Shown here one piece after another: positions 1 through 8,699 of a stretch of DNA of 64,000 nt. Source of the stretch: Pseudonocardia sp. DSM 110487 (GTDB lineage Bacteria > Actinomycetota > Actinomycetes > Mycobacteriales > Pseudonocardiaceae). Position numbers and translations under genes: made by a program. Location of the stretch: positions 6,138,001 through 6,202,000 of the forward strand of contig NZ_CP080521.1 in assembly GCF_019468565.1 (NCBI RefSeq), written 5' to 3'. Every line of letters starts with the position of its first letter. Position 1 is the first letter of the stretch. The notes below the pieces were generated by a model that worked only from the letters and a program-made list of their open reading frames with translations, had not been told where the DNA came from and searched no databases.

Positions 1-45
1 GATCAAACCGGCGTCCGTGAGCAGGGACCACGGGCCGTACGACAT
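1..45 (-). CDS. N-terminus of an unidentified, probably membrane, protein (partial)
   Basis: Only the first 15 codons lie in the window; the gene runs off the left edge. The start is an ATG read on the minus strand from position 45, with a strong GGGAGG ribosome-binding site five bases upstream. The peptide begins MSYGPWSLLTDAGLI, a mildly hydrophobic opening of the kind seen at the start of multi-spanning membrane proteins. That is inference from a very short stretch and no family can be named. It diverges from the DUF1508 gene at 314; the 268 bases between them show no other coding signal. Confidence 0.5.
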   Translation of the reverse strand, partial: MSYGPWSLLTDAGLI

Positions 46-313
46 ACGCGCCTCCCGGTTCGAGTGGAGGCCTTCCTATCAAGGTCGTCGCAGGTCGGAG
101 AAGGTCAACGGCATACGACCCGGCTACTGACGTCCTACGCGTCGCCGATGACTCGGACGGCTGACCGAGCGTGCACTGGTTCATCACCGGCCATGAAGGA
201 GTGCGCGCTCGGAGTTGTGGTCCCCCGGACGGGTCCGGCGCGTCGCCAGGAGCCGCCCGCCGCCTCCGCTACCTTCCGCGTCGCTAGTGTCACGCACAGT
301 GAAGGGGACGAGG

Positions 314-496
314 ATGGCGGGCAAGTTCGAGGTGTACAAGGACCGCGCAGGCAAGTTCCGGTTCCGGCTGAAGGCGTCCAACGGCCAGGTCGTCGCCACC
401 GGTGAGGCCTACGAGACGAAGGCGTCGGCCCTGAAGGGGTGCGAATCCGTCCAGAAGGCCGCGGACGGCGCCCCGATCGTCGAGACCGACTCGTAA
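314..496 (+). CDS. YegP-type DUF1508 family protein
   Basis: A 60-residue protein matching the single-unit DUF1508/YegP family in length and sequence. It opens MAGKFEVYKDRAGKFRFRLK and continues with the family pattern NGQVVATGEAYETKASALKG, two short beta-alpha repeats that form a small domain of unknown biochemical role. The ATG at 314 was chosen because AAGGGGACGAGG lies directly before it and because the protein then has the normal family length; an in-frame extension to 215 has no homology. It is a monocistronic gene; the next gene is a pseudogene with its own operator. Confidence 0.88.
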   Translation: MAGKFEVYKDRAGKFRFRLKASNGQVVATGEAYETKASALKGCESVQKAADGAPIVETDS

Positions 497-526
497 CTCG
501 CTCGTCGTGAGCGGCGGCTACCGTTG

Positions 527-546
527 ACTGAAACATTCGTTTCAGT
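527..546. promoter_or_regulatory. Palindromic operator upstream of the decayed SDR gene
   Basis: ACTGAAAC-ATTC-GTTTCAGT is a perfect inverted repeat with 8-base arms and a 4-base centre, ending 12 bases before the ATG at 559. Spacing and symmetry resemble operators bound by TetR-family repressors, which often sit before SDR genes. No regulator gene is adjacent, so the protein that binds it is unknown. Confidence 0.55.
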
Positions 547-558
547 GGGGGTGGCCGA

Positions 559-875
559 ATGTGCTTCTCACTCGACGGGCGTACCGCGCTCGTCACCGGT
601 TCCGTCCGCGGCCTGGGGCTGGAGACGGCACGCGGGCTGGCGCACGCAGGAGCGCGGGTCGTGCTCAACGGGCGCGACCAGGCCACGCTCGACCGCGCCG
701 CCACGCAGCTCCGGGCCGACGGCCTCGACATCGGCGCCTGCGCCTTCGACGTCACTGCAGGTGGGGACGCCCAGAGGAGATCGCGGGCGTCGTGGCCTTC
801 CTGGCCAGCGACGCCGCCTCGTTCGTCACCGGACAGACCATCGCCGTCGACGGCGGCATGACGACGACGTTCTGA
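559..875 (+). pseudogene. SDR-family oxidoreductase with internal deletion and frameshift
   Basis: The N-terminal part starts at ATG 559 and carries the NAD(P)-binding motif TGSVRGLGLETA and the following NGRD segment for about 70 residues. The C-terminal part, GRPEEIAGVVAFLASDAASF followed by VTGQTIAVDGG, is the typical end of an SDR but lies in a different frame (from about 765, stop at 875). Between the two, roughly 130 residues of a normal 250-residue SDR are absent, including the catalytic Ser and the Tyr-x-x-x-Lys. The gene therefore cannot make an active enzyme: one deletion around 760-770 removed the core and shifted the frame. The operator at 527-546 is still intact. Confidence 0.82.
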
Positions 876-985
876 TCAGCGGCCCGCCGCGATCTCGAGG
901 ATCGGGGTGGCCGTGGTTCGATCCACCCGCGGACAAGGGCACCGAACCGACCACCGAGCAGAACCGTGTCACCGGAGTGAGGATC

Positions 986-1804
986 GTGCCTACACGTCAG
1001 ATCTCGCTCCGTGCCGAGAGCGCCGTGCAGCCCCCTGCAGAGCTCTTCGTCCCGGCCCAGCGCGAACCCCTCGACGACGAGCCCGACCGTTCGCCCGATC
1101 CACCCGGCCCGACGGCCGGCGAGGCGAGGATTCGGGCTGTCCGGTCGCATCCGGTTGCGATCGCGGCAGTGCTGCTCTCCGGGCTGCTCGGCGTGGTGAC
1201 CATCGGAACGTTCCCCGAGCCGGACCGAGCCACGACCCGGAACGCACCTTCGACCGCGCCGGAACGACCACTCGACGACACCCAGAGCACCAACGGAGTC
1301 GGGACGACCTTCGTCGTCGCGCCGCCAGGAACGTCGGTGACCCTGCCCGGGCCGAACTCGCGGGACTGGGTGGCACCGGGTGCCCGCAGCGACGGCGCGC
1401 TGGTGCGGGCCGACCTGGCCGAGGAGTCGATCGAGTTCAGGGCGGCCAACACCCAACCCGGCCGGCCCGGCGCGTTCCGGCTGTCGTGGAACGGCGCAAC
1501 GCCGCAGTACGCGAGCGGCGATGCCACCACCATGCTGGGCATTCGTCCCGGCGGCTGGGTCGCGTTCGTCGTCCGCCCTCTCGGCTCCGCGGCCGAGCTC
1601 GTCGTGCATCTGGGCGGGAGTGAGGTGGCAGTCACGGTGGACACCGAGCACGGCTCCACCCGCCACACCGTGTCCGCCCCGGCCGCGATCGCGACCGTTG
1701 CACTGCCTGCCGCCACCGCGACCACGGTGACGATCACCGCCGAAGGGAACCAGGACGTCGCCGTCGCGACCGCCGAGCTGCGGGACACCCCGTCCACTCG
1801 GTGA
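986..1804 (+). CDS. Exported or membrane-anchored hypothetical protein
   Basis: About 272 residues with no family recognised. A charged, Pro/Asp-rich N-terminus of about 50 residues is followed by one hydrophobic segment (HPVAIAAVLLSGLLGVVTIG) and then a Thr/Ala/Pro-rich linker and a beta-rich extracytoplasmic domain (for example VGTTFVVAPPGTSVTLPGP and GSAAELVVHLGGSEVAVTV). This looks like a single-pass type II membrane protein with the C-terminus outside. The GTG at 986 was preferred because GGAGTGAGG lies just before it; GTG 977 is also possible. The open frame extends further upstream but overlaps the SDR pseudogene without homology. Confidence 0.6.
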   Translation: MPTRQISLRAESAVQPPAELFVPAQREPLDDEPDRSPDPPGPTAGEARIRAVRSHPVAIAAVLLSGLLGVVTIGTFPEPDRATTRNAPSTAPERPLDDTQSTNGVGTTFVVAPPGTSVTLPGPNSRDWVAPGARSDGALVRADLAEESIEFRAANTQPGRPGAFRLSWNGATPQYASGDATTMLGIRPGGWVAFVVRPLGSAAELVVHLGGSEVAVTVDTEHGSTRHTVSAPAAIATVALPAATATTVTITAEGNQDVAVATAELRDTPSTR

Positions 1805-1969
1805 CGCCATTCGTCCGAATGCGTTCGCCAACTCGTACCCATATCCGGATTCTCACCGCACGACAGCGTCCGCTCGGCCCACTGCCCGTGGTTTCTTGAA
1901 CCGCCACCCACCCTCCGCCGTGCCTGCCGGTGACCTTGAAACCGTGCGCGACCGAGGGGAAGTGATCGT

Positions 1970-3241
1970 GTGCGACACAGTGCGGATGGGCGCAGCGTGG
2001 ATGGGCGACTGTTCCAACAGACCGCGCACAGCCCGTCGTACTTCGAGCTGTCGAGACGCATGGGCGAGCACGGCAGACAACTGATCGACTTCTGCATCCC
2101 GTGCAATCCGTACTTTCCGACGAAGGGGATGTTCGAGCAGCTGGCCGGAGATCTGGAGAGCATCCTCAAGTTCTATCCGAGCGACGCCGACACGATCACC
2201 GGACAGCTCGCGCGGGTTGTCGGGCTCAACCCGAGCACGATTGCCATGTCCAACGGATCGACCGAGCTCATCACGTGGATGGACCACCTGTGGGTGACCG
2301 AGAGCATCGCGATCCCGATCCCGACGTTCGGCAGGTGGACCGATCAACCGATGGAGACCGGCAAGCGGGTCGACATGTTCCCGCTGCACGAGCGCGACGC
2401 CTTCGAGCTGGACATCGACCGGTACATCTCGTTCATCCGGTCGCGCGGATCGCGCGTCGCCGTGCTGTGCAATCCGAACAACCCGGACGGCGGCTACCTC
2501 CCCCACCAGGAGATCATCCGGTTCCTCGACGAGCTCGCTGACCTCGACCTGGTGGTGATCGACGAGTCGTTCATCGATTTCGTGGATGCGGAGCAGAACC
2601 CCTCCGTCGCGGCGGAGGCGACCATCCGCCCGAACGTCGTCGTGCTCAAGAGCCTCGGCAAGAACTTCGGCCTGCACGGGATCAGGTTCGGATATATGGT
2701 GGCCAACCCCGGTCTGGCCGGGATGATGCGCAAGACGCTCCCGAAGTGGAACCTCAACTCCCTCGCCGAGGCGGTCGTGTTCATGCTGAAGGAGCACCGC
2801 AACGAGTACGACGAGAGCCTGCGCATGCTGGCGAACGACCGCTTCAGCATGGGTGTGGAACTGGCGAGGCTGCCCGAGCTCAGCGTGTACTCGTCGCAGG
2901 CGAACTTCCTGCTGGTGAAGCTCGCCGACGGCATCGACGGCGGCGAGTTGCGCGACTACCTGATCTCGCAGCACGGAGTCCTGGTGCGTGAATGCGGCAA
3001 CAAGCTGGGCATGAGCAGCCAGTTCCTGCGCCTCGTCGTGCGTCCTTCGCAGGACGTCATCCCCCTGGTCGAGGGCATCCGCTCCTTCATGGTGTCCCGC
3101 TGGAGGACCGATAGCCGCGTCTCGGCCCTGCACAGCATTTCCGGCGAGCCTGCTCCGGAACTCCCCCGCCCGCGCTCCCCGGAGCATTCAGGACCGATGA
3201 CGATCGTCAACGGCCACCGGTCACGGGGTCGCCACCGGTGA
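1970..3241 (+). CDS. PLP-dependent aminotransferase, HisC/CobD-like (class I/II)
   Basis: A 423-residue fold-type I PLP enzyme. Visible landmarks are SNGSTELITWMD (cofactor phosphate region), CNPNNPDGG, VVIDESFIDF (the Asp that pairs with the pyridine nitrogen) and SLGKNFGLHGIRFGY, in which Lys231 should form the internal aldimine. The closest families are histidinol-phosphate aminotransferase and the related CobD-type decarboxylases. There is no his or cob gene nearby, so the substrate is not known. GTG 1970 has GAGGGGAA upstream at suitable spacing; an ATG at 2060 would remove about 30 poorly conserved residues. The last 40 residues, after RSFMVSRW, are a non-conserved tail. Confidence 0.8.
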   Translation: MRHSADGRSVDGRLFQQTAHSPSYFELSRRMGEHGRQLIDFCIPCNPYFPTKGMFEQLAGDLESILKFYPSDADTITGQLARVVGLNPSTIAMSNGSTELITWMDHLWVTESIAIPIPTFGRWTDQPMETGKRVDMFPLHERDAFELDIDRYISFIRSRGSRVAVLCNPNNPDGGYLPHQEIIRFLDELADLDLVVIDESFIDFVDAEQNPSVAAEATIRPNVVVLKSLGKNFGLHGIRFGYMVANPGLAGMMRKTLPKWNLNSLAEAVVFMLKEHRNEYDESLRMLANDRFSMGVELARLPELSVYSSQANFLLVKLADGIDGGELRDYLISQHGVLVRECGNKLGMSSQFLRLVVRPSQDVIPLVEGIRSFMVSRWRTDSRVSALHSISGEPAPELPRPRSPEHSGPMTIVNGHRSRGRHR

Positions 3242-3390
3242 CCCGCTCGGTGACCCCGGCCGGGCCGGCGCCGCCGTCGATCACACGCGACGCATGACGT
3301 AAGCCTGCGCCGCCATGCGTCGATCGCTCCGGCCGCCCCGTCTCTCTAGCGTCGCTAACGAATCGCCCGGTCAGCGACGACGGGAGCGCC

Positions 3391-4545
3391 ATGCACACCA
3401 AGGCAGCCATCATCCGGGAGACCGGCAAACCGTGGGAGCTGGTGGAGCTCGAGCTCGACGAGCCGCGCGCGGGTGAGGTCCTCATCAGGTTCGCCGCGTC
3501 CGGGATGTGCCACTCCGACGAGCACCTGCGCACCGGCGACGCCCTGTGCCGGTTGCCGATCGTCGGCGGGCACGAGGGCGCGGGGGTCGTCGAGGCCGTC
3601 GGCCCGAACGTGACGCGGGTGCGGCCGGGTGACCACGTGGTGTGCTCGTTCATCCCGGCCTGCGGTACCTGCCGCTACTGCTCATCCGGCCGGCAGAACC
3701 TCTGCGACCAGGGCGCGCAGATGGTCACCGGGATGCTCGGCGACGGCACGTTCCGGTTCCATGAAGACAGGGGCGACGACCGTGTCGCCGACCTGGGCGG
3801 GTTCTGCATGCTCGGCACGTTCTCGCAGCGTGCGGTGGTCTCCCAGGCGTCCTGCGTGCGGATCGACGACGACATCCCGTTCGAGGTCGCGGCCCTCACG
3901 GGCTGCGGGGTGCCGACCGGCTGGGGCTCGTCGGTCTACGCGGCGGGGGTACGGGCCGGCGACACCGTGGTGATCTTCGGGGTCGGCGGGGTCGGGTCGA
4001 ACGCCGTGCAGGGCGCGAGGCACGCGGGCGCCACGCACATCGTTGCCGTGGACCCGGTCGCGTTCAAACGCGAGAAGGCGCTGGACTTCGGGGCCACCCA
4101 TACGTTCGCCGACGCGGCCGAGGCGCACGAGGCCGTCGTCGACCTGACCCGCGGGCAGCTGGCCGACCACGCCATCTGCACCGTCGGGGTGCTCACATCG
4201 GAGGTCGTGTCGCAGGCGGCCGCGATCGTCGGGAAGGGCGGGCAGGTCACCGTCACCTCGGTCGGCCGCAGCACCGACACCCATGTACAGCTCGCGGCCA
4301 ACGGAATGCTGGTCGGCTACCAGCGGCGAATCCAGGGCCACGTCTTCGGGATGTGCAACCCGCTGCTCGACATCCCGCGGCTGCTCGACCTCTACCGGGC
4401 GGGCCGGCTGAAACTCGACGAGCTGATCACGCGCAGATACGGCCTCGACGAGATCAACCAGGGGTACCAGGACCTGGAGGATGGCAAGATCATCCGCGGC
4501 GTCCTCGTGCACGAGGACTCTGAGGTGAAGAGCGCAGGTCGATGA
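3391..4545 (+). CDS. Zinc-dependent alcohol dehydrogenase, NDMA-type family
   Basis: A 384-residue medium-chain dehydrogenase. The catalytic zinc ligands are in SGMCHSDEHLR and GGHEGAGVV, the structural zinc cysteines in CGTCRYCSSGRQNLC, and the dinucleotide fold is GVGGVGSNAVQGARHAGA. The overall sequence fits the actinobacterial NDMA-dependent alcohol dehydrogenase group, in which tightly bound nicotinamide is recycled by an artificial or unknown electron acceptor rather than exchanged. The stop overlaps the start of the transporter gene at 4542 (ATGA), so the two are translationally coupled; the transporter may bring in the alcohol or export the product. Confidence 0.88.
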   Translation: MHTKAAIIRETGKPWELVELELDEPRAGEVLIRFAASGMCHSDEHLRTGDALCRLPIVGGHEGAGVVEAVGPNVTRVRPGDHVVCSFIPACGTCRYCSSGRQNLCDQGAQMVTGMLGDGTFRFHEDRGDDRVADLGGFCMLGTFSQRAVVSQASCVRIDDDIPFEVAALTGCGVPTGWGSSVYAAGVRAGDTVVIFGVGGVGSNAVQGARHAGATHIVAVDPVAFKREKALDFGATHTFADAAEAHEAVVDLTRGQLADHAICTVGVLTSEVVSQAAAIVGKGGQVTVTSVGRSTDTHVQLAANGMLVGYQRRIQGHVFGMCNPLLDIPRLLDLYRAGRLKLDELITRRYGLDEINQGYQDLEDGKIIRGVLVHEDSEVKSAGR

Positions 4546-5843
4546 CCGTCCACACGCTCCAGGGCGACGCGCGGGTCCGCACGCAACGGCGCAGGGTCCT
4601 GATCTCCGGGACCATCGGCACCACGATCGAGTACTTCGACTTCCTGCTGTTCGGCCTGATCGCCCCGGTGGTGTTCAACCAGCTGTTCTTCCCGCAGGCC
4701 GACCCGCTGGTGGGCACGATCGCCGTGCTCGCGACGTTCGCGGTCGGCTACGTCGCGCGACCGCTCGGCGGGCTCGTCTTCGGGCACTTCGGCGACCGCG
4801 TGGGGCGCAAGCCGATCATGTTCGTCACGCTGGTCCTGATGGGCGCCGCCACCACCGGGATCGGGCTGCTGCCCACGTACGCGGCGATCGGCGTGGCGGC
4901 GCCGATCCTGCTCACGCTCCTGCGGTGCGTGCAGGGATTCGCGCTCGGCGGCGAGACGGTCGGCGCCACGATCATGGCGACCGAGAGCGCGCCGCAGGGC
5001 AAGCGGGGCGGCTATGCGGGCACGATCCAGATCGGCGGGGCGCTCGGTTCCGTGCTCGCGTCGCTCGCCGCCGCCCTCGTGGCGAGCATGCCCACCGAGG
5101 ATGCGCTCGCATGGGGCTGGCGGGTGCCGTTCCTGCTCAGCGCGGTGCTCGTGGTGGTCGGCGTGTACGTCCGCACCCGGATCGACGAGTCGCCGGTGTT
5201 CCGGAACGCGGTCCGGGAGGCCCCGCCGAAGGCGCCGCTGCTGGTGGCGCTGCGCGAGGAGCCGAAGGCCTGCCTCACCGTGTTCCTCTGCGTGATCACC
5301 GAGACCAGCATGCTTCAGCTCTTCACCGTGTACGCGCTGGTCTACGGCGGCAGGGAACTGGGGATCCCGACCTCGGTGATGTTGAACGGCGTGCTCATCG
5401 GCAACATCGTCGGCATCGCGATGAACCCGCTCTTCGGGCGCCTGTCCGACTTCATCGGCCGCCGCATCCTGATCGCGAGCTCGCTGGTCATCGGCGCGCT
5501 CTACACGGCGTTCGCGTTCTTCCCGATGCTCGCCAGCGGCAACACCGTGCTCATCGTGCTGGCGCTGGCGATCCCGCCCGCCCTCATCCAGACGATGATC
5601 TTCGCGACGGAGGCCAGCTTCTTCGCGGAGCTCTTCCGCGGGGCCGCGCGCAGGTTCTCCGGGCTGGCGGTGAGCCGTCAGGTCGGCGGTGTGATCGGGG
5701 GGCTCTTCCCGCTGATCGCGGCGGGGGCCTACGCCGCAGCGGGATCCGTATGGGCGGTGGTCGGCTACTACGCGGCGATCTCGGTGGTATCCCTCGCCGC
5801 GGTCCTCTCCGCCCGCGAGACCCATCGGGAGGTTCTCGGCTGA
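4542..5843 (+). CDS. MFS transporter, metabolite:H+ symporter (MHS) family
   Basis: A 433-residue protein with about 12 hydrophobic segments. Signature motifs of the MHS/ShiA-like branch are present: GTTIEYFDFLLFG at the first helix, GHFGDRVGRKPIMF in loop 2-3, and RCVQGFALGGETVGA. Family members import organic acids or betaines with protons. The gene is coupled by a 4-base overlap to the alcohol dehydrogenase before it. The substrate cannot be read from sequence. Confidence 0.87.
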   Translation: MTVHTLQGDARVRTQRRRVLISGTIGTTIEYFDFLLFGLIAPVVFNQLFFPQADPLVGTIAVLATFAVGYVARPLGGLVFGHFGDRVGRKPIMFVTLVLMGAATTGIGLLPTYAAIGVAAPILLTLLRCVQGFALGGETVGATIMATESAPQGKRGGYAGTIQIGGALGSVLASLAAALVASMPTEDALAWGWRVPFLLSAVLVVVGVYVRTRIDESPVFRNAVREAPPKAPLLVALREEPKACLTVFLCVITETSMLQLFTVYALVYGGRELGIPTSVMLNGVLIGNIVGIAMNPLFGRLSDFIGRRILIASSLVIGALYTAFAFFPMLASGNTVLIVLALAIPPALIQTMIFATEASFFAELFRGAARRFSGLAVSRQVGGVIGGLFPLIAAGAYAAAGSVWAVVGYYAAISVVSLAAVLSARETHREVLG

Positions 5844-6270
5844 CGAGGGCGCAGGGCAGGCTGTTCGGAGTATCGGGTGCTCATGGTCGTGGGGACAGCC
5901 ATGGACAATCGGAACTTCGGATCATGCCCGCGGGCGGGACCCGGCCGCGGCGGTGCCCGTGATCAGCAGGAACGTGACATGAGCCGCGTGGGTGCGGCTG
6001 AGGTCACGCTCCGGTCGATCATGCCGGTGTGCGTGATCAGAGAGGTGGGAACGGGACGTACCGCTCGCGGCGATCAACCGCGTGTGATCGGTCCGAGAAG
6101 CACTCCGCTGCCGGCGCAACGACCGTGCTGTGCTGCCCAGTTGGATCAGGGGCTGGCCAGGGCGCGGCACACGGAGCGTGTGACGCCCGCCCCGGCCGAC
6201 GTCGACGCGCCCGGTCCGCGATCAAGGGCAGATGGTCGCTCCCGGACATCACCTGGGGCAGCCGCATCGC
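5844..6270. other. Intergenic region with no recognised gene
   Basis: The region lies between two convergent genes. Open frames across it have no homology or codon structure and are not reported. It holds one copy of a 32-base repeat (5895-5926) that recurs at 50913-50944. Confidence 0.6.
5895..5926 (+). repeat. 32-base dispersed repeat, copy 1
   Basis: The stretch ACAGCCATGGACAATCGGAA and the following 12 bases match positions 50913-50944 at 29 of 32 positions, in the same orientation. Both copies are in noncoding DNA. This may be the conserved edge of a decayed mobile element; no transposase is visible. Confidence 0.5.
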
Positions 6271-7068
6271 TCAGTCCTGCTTGTCGCCGTACTCGTCGTG
6301 GCGGTGGAACCACGGCTGGCGCCGTTGTTCGTTGCGGCCGCGCGGCGCCCGGTCGAGCCACTGGTACATGCCCCAGAGGGTGTCGATGCCACGCTCGTAG
6401 GCGGAGTACGTGTGGAACACGACGCCATCGTCGAGCACGAAGGCGCTCACGCCAGGGGACTCGCCTGGGTCGTATGCGTCGTCGGTGGTGCCGCCGTGGG
6501 GTAGCTCGGCGGCGTCGACCCGGTAGGGCCGGAAGTTGTGCTCGGCCCTACCGGCGACGAGTTGGTTCTCCCGGAACGACACGCCGAAGTCGAAGTTGAA
6601 GTCACTGTCGGCGGAGGAGACCCAGGGGAAGCTCCATCCCATGCGTTTCTTGTAGGCGGCGATGACGTCGATCGATGTGCGTGAAACCGCTGCCAGGGCA
6701 ACGTCGTGGTTCTCGAGGTGCACCCGGAACCCGTCGTAGCCATCGGCCATGGCCGAACAGCTCGGGCAGCCGTTGGCGTCGTGCGACGGTGTGAACATGA
6801 AGTGGTGCACGAGAAGCTGTGACCGGCCTCCGAACAGGTCGGCCAGTGAGATCGGGCCGCGCTCGCTCTGGAACCGGTAATCCTTGTCGACCCGCACCCA
6901 GGGCAGCTCCTGGCGCCTGCGGGTCAGCTCGTCGCTGCGACGGGTGTGCTCCTTCTCGATGGCCAACAGCCGCAGCCGGCCATCCCGCCACTCGTCACGG
7001 GTGCCCACAGCATGCGGTGTCCTCTCTCGACTTCCATCGTCATTGGTCTTGCCGGTCAGGTCGTTCAT
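6271..7068 (-). CDS. DUF899 family thioredoxin-like protein
   Basis: A 265-residue DUF899 protein, a cytosolic thioredoxin-fold family of unknown reaction. Recognisable segments are ELPWVRVDKDYRF, LFGGRSQLLVHHFMF, GCPSCSAMADGYDG (a conserved CPSC pair in the thioredoxin position) and the C-terminal VVFHTYSAYERGIDTLWG. ATG 7068 has GGAG upstream. It is the third gene of a minus-strand unit after the DGPF protein and the ECF sigma factor, with a 90-base gap to the latter. DUF899 genes often accompany such sigma factors. Confidence 0.85.
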   Translation of the reverse strand: MNDLTGKTNDDGSRERTPHAVGTRDEWRDGRLRLLAIEKEHTRRSDELTRRRQELPWVRVDKDYRFQSERGPISLADLFGGRSQLLVHHFMFTPSHDANGCPSCSAMADGYDGFRVHLENHDVALAAVSRTSIDVIAAYKKRMGWSFPWVSSADSDFNFDFGVSFRENQLVAGRAEHNFRPYRVDAAELPHGGTTDDAYDPGESPGVSAFVLDDGVVFHTYSAYERGIDTLWGMYQWLDRAPRGRNEQRRQPWFHRHDEYGDKQD

Positions 7069-7158
7069 CGTGTGCTCCGTTTCGAACTCCCTCGTCGATC
7101 GGACTCGCCCACCGACGAGCGGGAGGCCGCGAGATTCGACATCGCGGCCGAAGATCTT

Positions 7159-8376
7159 TTACAGCTGGTTCAGCCGCGCCTCGAGGTAGGCGCGCTCGAC
7201 GTCGGTCGGGGCAAGCGCCACCGCGTGGCGGTAGGCCTCGGCGGCCCGCTCCTTCGCGCCCAGCCTGCGCAGCAGATCCGCGCGCGTTGCCGGCAGTAGG
7301 TGATAGCCGTCGAGCTCGCCCGACGCGGCCAGCTCCTCGACCAGGGCGAGCCCGGCCGCAGGGCCATCTACCATCGCGACGGCGACCGCGCGGTTGAGCC
7401 GGACCACCGGCGAGTGGGCGAGTGCGAGCAGGTCGTCGTACAGCCGCACGATCTGCAGCCAGTCGGTCGTCTCGACGCTCGCGGCTGTCGCGTGGCAAGC
7501 CGCGATCGCCGCCTGGAGCTGGTACGGGCCAGGTGTGGCCGGCAGTAGACGCAGCCCCGCGGCGATCTTGGCTCTGTCCCAGCGCGAGCGGTCCTGCTGG
7601 TCCAACGTGACCAGAGCACCCGCCGCGTCGACACGTGTCGAGCGCCGCGCGTCGTGCAGCAGCATCAGCGCGAGCAGGCTCCGTGCCTCCGGCTCGGGCA
7701 ACAGCCGCACCAGCAACCGGGCCAGCCGGATCGCCTCGGCACTGAGGTCCGACCGCACCAAGCCGGCGCCTGTGCTGGCCGCGTACCCCTCGTTGAACAA
7801 CAGGTAGACCACCGCGAGGACCGCGTTCAGCCGTTTCGACAGCAGGTGTGCAGGCGGCACCTCGTACGGGATGCCCGCCTCGCGGATCTTCTTCTTCGCC
7901 CGGGTGAGCCGCTGGTACATCGTCGGCTCCGGCACCAGGAACGCGTGCGCGATCTCCACGGTCGTCAGCCCGACCAGCGTCCGCAGCGTCAACGCCACCC
8001 GCGCCTCGAACGGCAACGCGGGATGGCAGCAGGTGAAGATCAGCCGCAGCCGGTCGTCCCGCACCTCGTCCGGCTCCTCCGGCTCGTCGACGGCACGAGC
8101 CAGAACGGCCGCCTCCCGCTGCTTCGCCGCCCCACTCACCTCACGTCGGAGGCGGTCGACCGCGCGGTTCCGCGCCGTCGTGGTGAGCCAGGCACCCGGG
8201 CTGCGCGGCACGCCGTCGCGACGCCACCGTTCGAGTGCCACCGCGAATGCGTCCGCCGCGCAGTCCTCCGCCAGGTCCCAGTCGCCGGTCACCCGGATCA
8301 GCGTCGCGACGACCTGTCCCCACTCGTTGGCGAAAGCCTCGGCGACTGCCGCCTCGATCGCGTCGGCTACTCCCAC
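7159..8376 (-). CDS. ECF-family RNA polymerase sigma factor, ECF42-like with C-terminal extension
   Basis: About 405 residues. Sigma region 2 is near the N-terminus (VTGDWDLAEDCAADAFAVAL), region 4 at about 110-170 (LTLRTLVGLTTVEIAHAFL), followed by a long C-terminal helical, TPR-like domain (DUF6596) with RLNRAVAVAMVDGPAAGLAL, which replaces an anti-sigma factor in this group. The start was placed at GTG 8376 because it overlaps the stop of the upstream DGPF gene and has GAGG ten bases before; a longer frame to 8457 would run deep into that gene. ECF42 factors are normally co-transcribed with DGPF-domain proteins, exactly as here. Confidence 0.85.
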   Translation of the reverse strand: MGVADAIEAAVAEAFANEWGQVVATLIRVTGDWDLAEDCAADAFAVALERWRRDGVPRSPGAWLTTTARNRAVDRLRREVSGAAKQREAAVLARAVDEPEEPDEVRDDRLRLIFTCCHPALPFEARVALTLRTLVGLTTVEIAHAFLVPEPTMYQRLTRAKKKIREAGIPYEVPPAHLLSKRLNAVLAVVYLLFNEGYAASTGAGLVRSDLSAEAIRLARLLVRLLPEPEARSLLALMLLHDARRSTRVDAAGALVTLDQQDRSRWDRAKIAAGLRLLPATPGPYQLQAAIAACHATAASVETTDWLQIVRLYDDLLALAHSPVVRLNRAVAVAMVDGPAAGLALVEELAASGELDGYHLLPATRADLLRRLGAKERAAEAYRHAVALAPTDVERAYLEARLNQL

Positions 8377-8699
8377 ACCGGCCGGACCTCGATGGTGCCG
8401 AACGCGGCGAACGCATGCCCCGCAGCGACCTCGATCGCCTCGTCCAGATGCGCACACTCGATCACGATGAAGCCGCCGATCAGGTCCTTGGTCTCCGCGT
8501 ACGGCCCATCCGACACGAGTGTCTCACCACCTCGTACCTGCACCTTCGTCGTCGCTGTCGGCCGCAGCCGGGCACCGCCCTTGAACATGCCACGCGCCTG
8601 TACGTCGGCGAGCCATGCCTGGTGCCCCGGCCACGCGTCGATCTCATCCGGCGACTCCGAGTGCTCCTCACCGTGCCAGATCACCAGTGCGTACTTCAT
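8367..8699 (-). CDS. YCII-related DGPF-domain protein
   Basis: A 110-residue YCII/DGPF protein. The family motif appears as SDGPYAETKDLIGGF, a DGPY variant of DGPF. It begins MKYALVIWHGEE. The 3' end overlaps the start of the ECF42-like sigma factor by ten bases. DGPF proteins are the conserved partners of ECF42 sigma factors; their role in signal sensing is still inferred from this linkage rather than from a known reaction. Confidence 0.87.
   Translation of the reverse strand: MKYALVIWHGEEHSESPDEIDAWPGHQAWLADVQARGMFKGGARLRPTATTKVQVRGGETLVSDGPYAETKDLIGGFIVIECAHLDEAIEVAAGHAFAAFGTIEVRPVWE

Noticed and set aside
1853..3187. 444-codon minus-strand frame opposite the aminotransferase
   Set aside because: No homology; the plus strand has the full PLP enzyme with its lysine motif.
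3288..3322. Inverted repeat CGACGCATG ... CATGCGTCG between the aminotransferase and the alcohol dehydrogenase
   Set aside because: Nine-base arms with a 17-base loop; it could be an operator or terminator but neither position nor composition decides it, so not listed as a feature.
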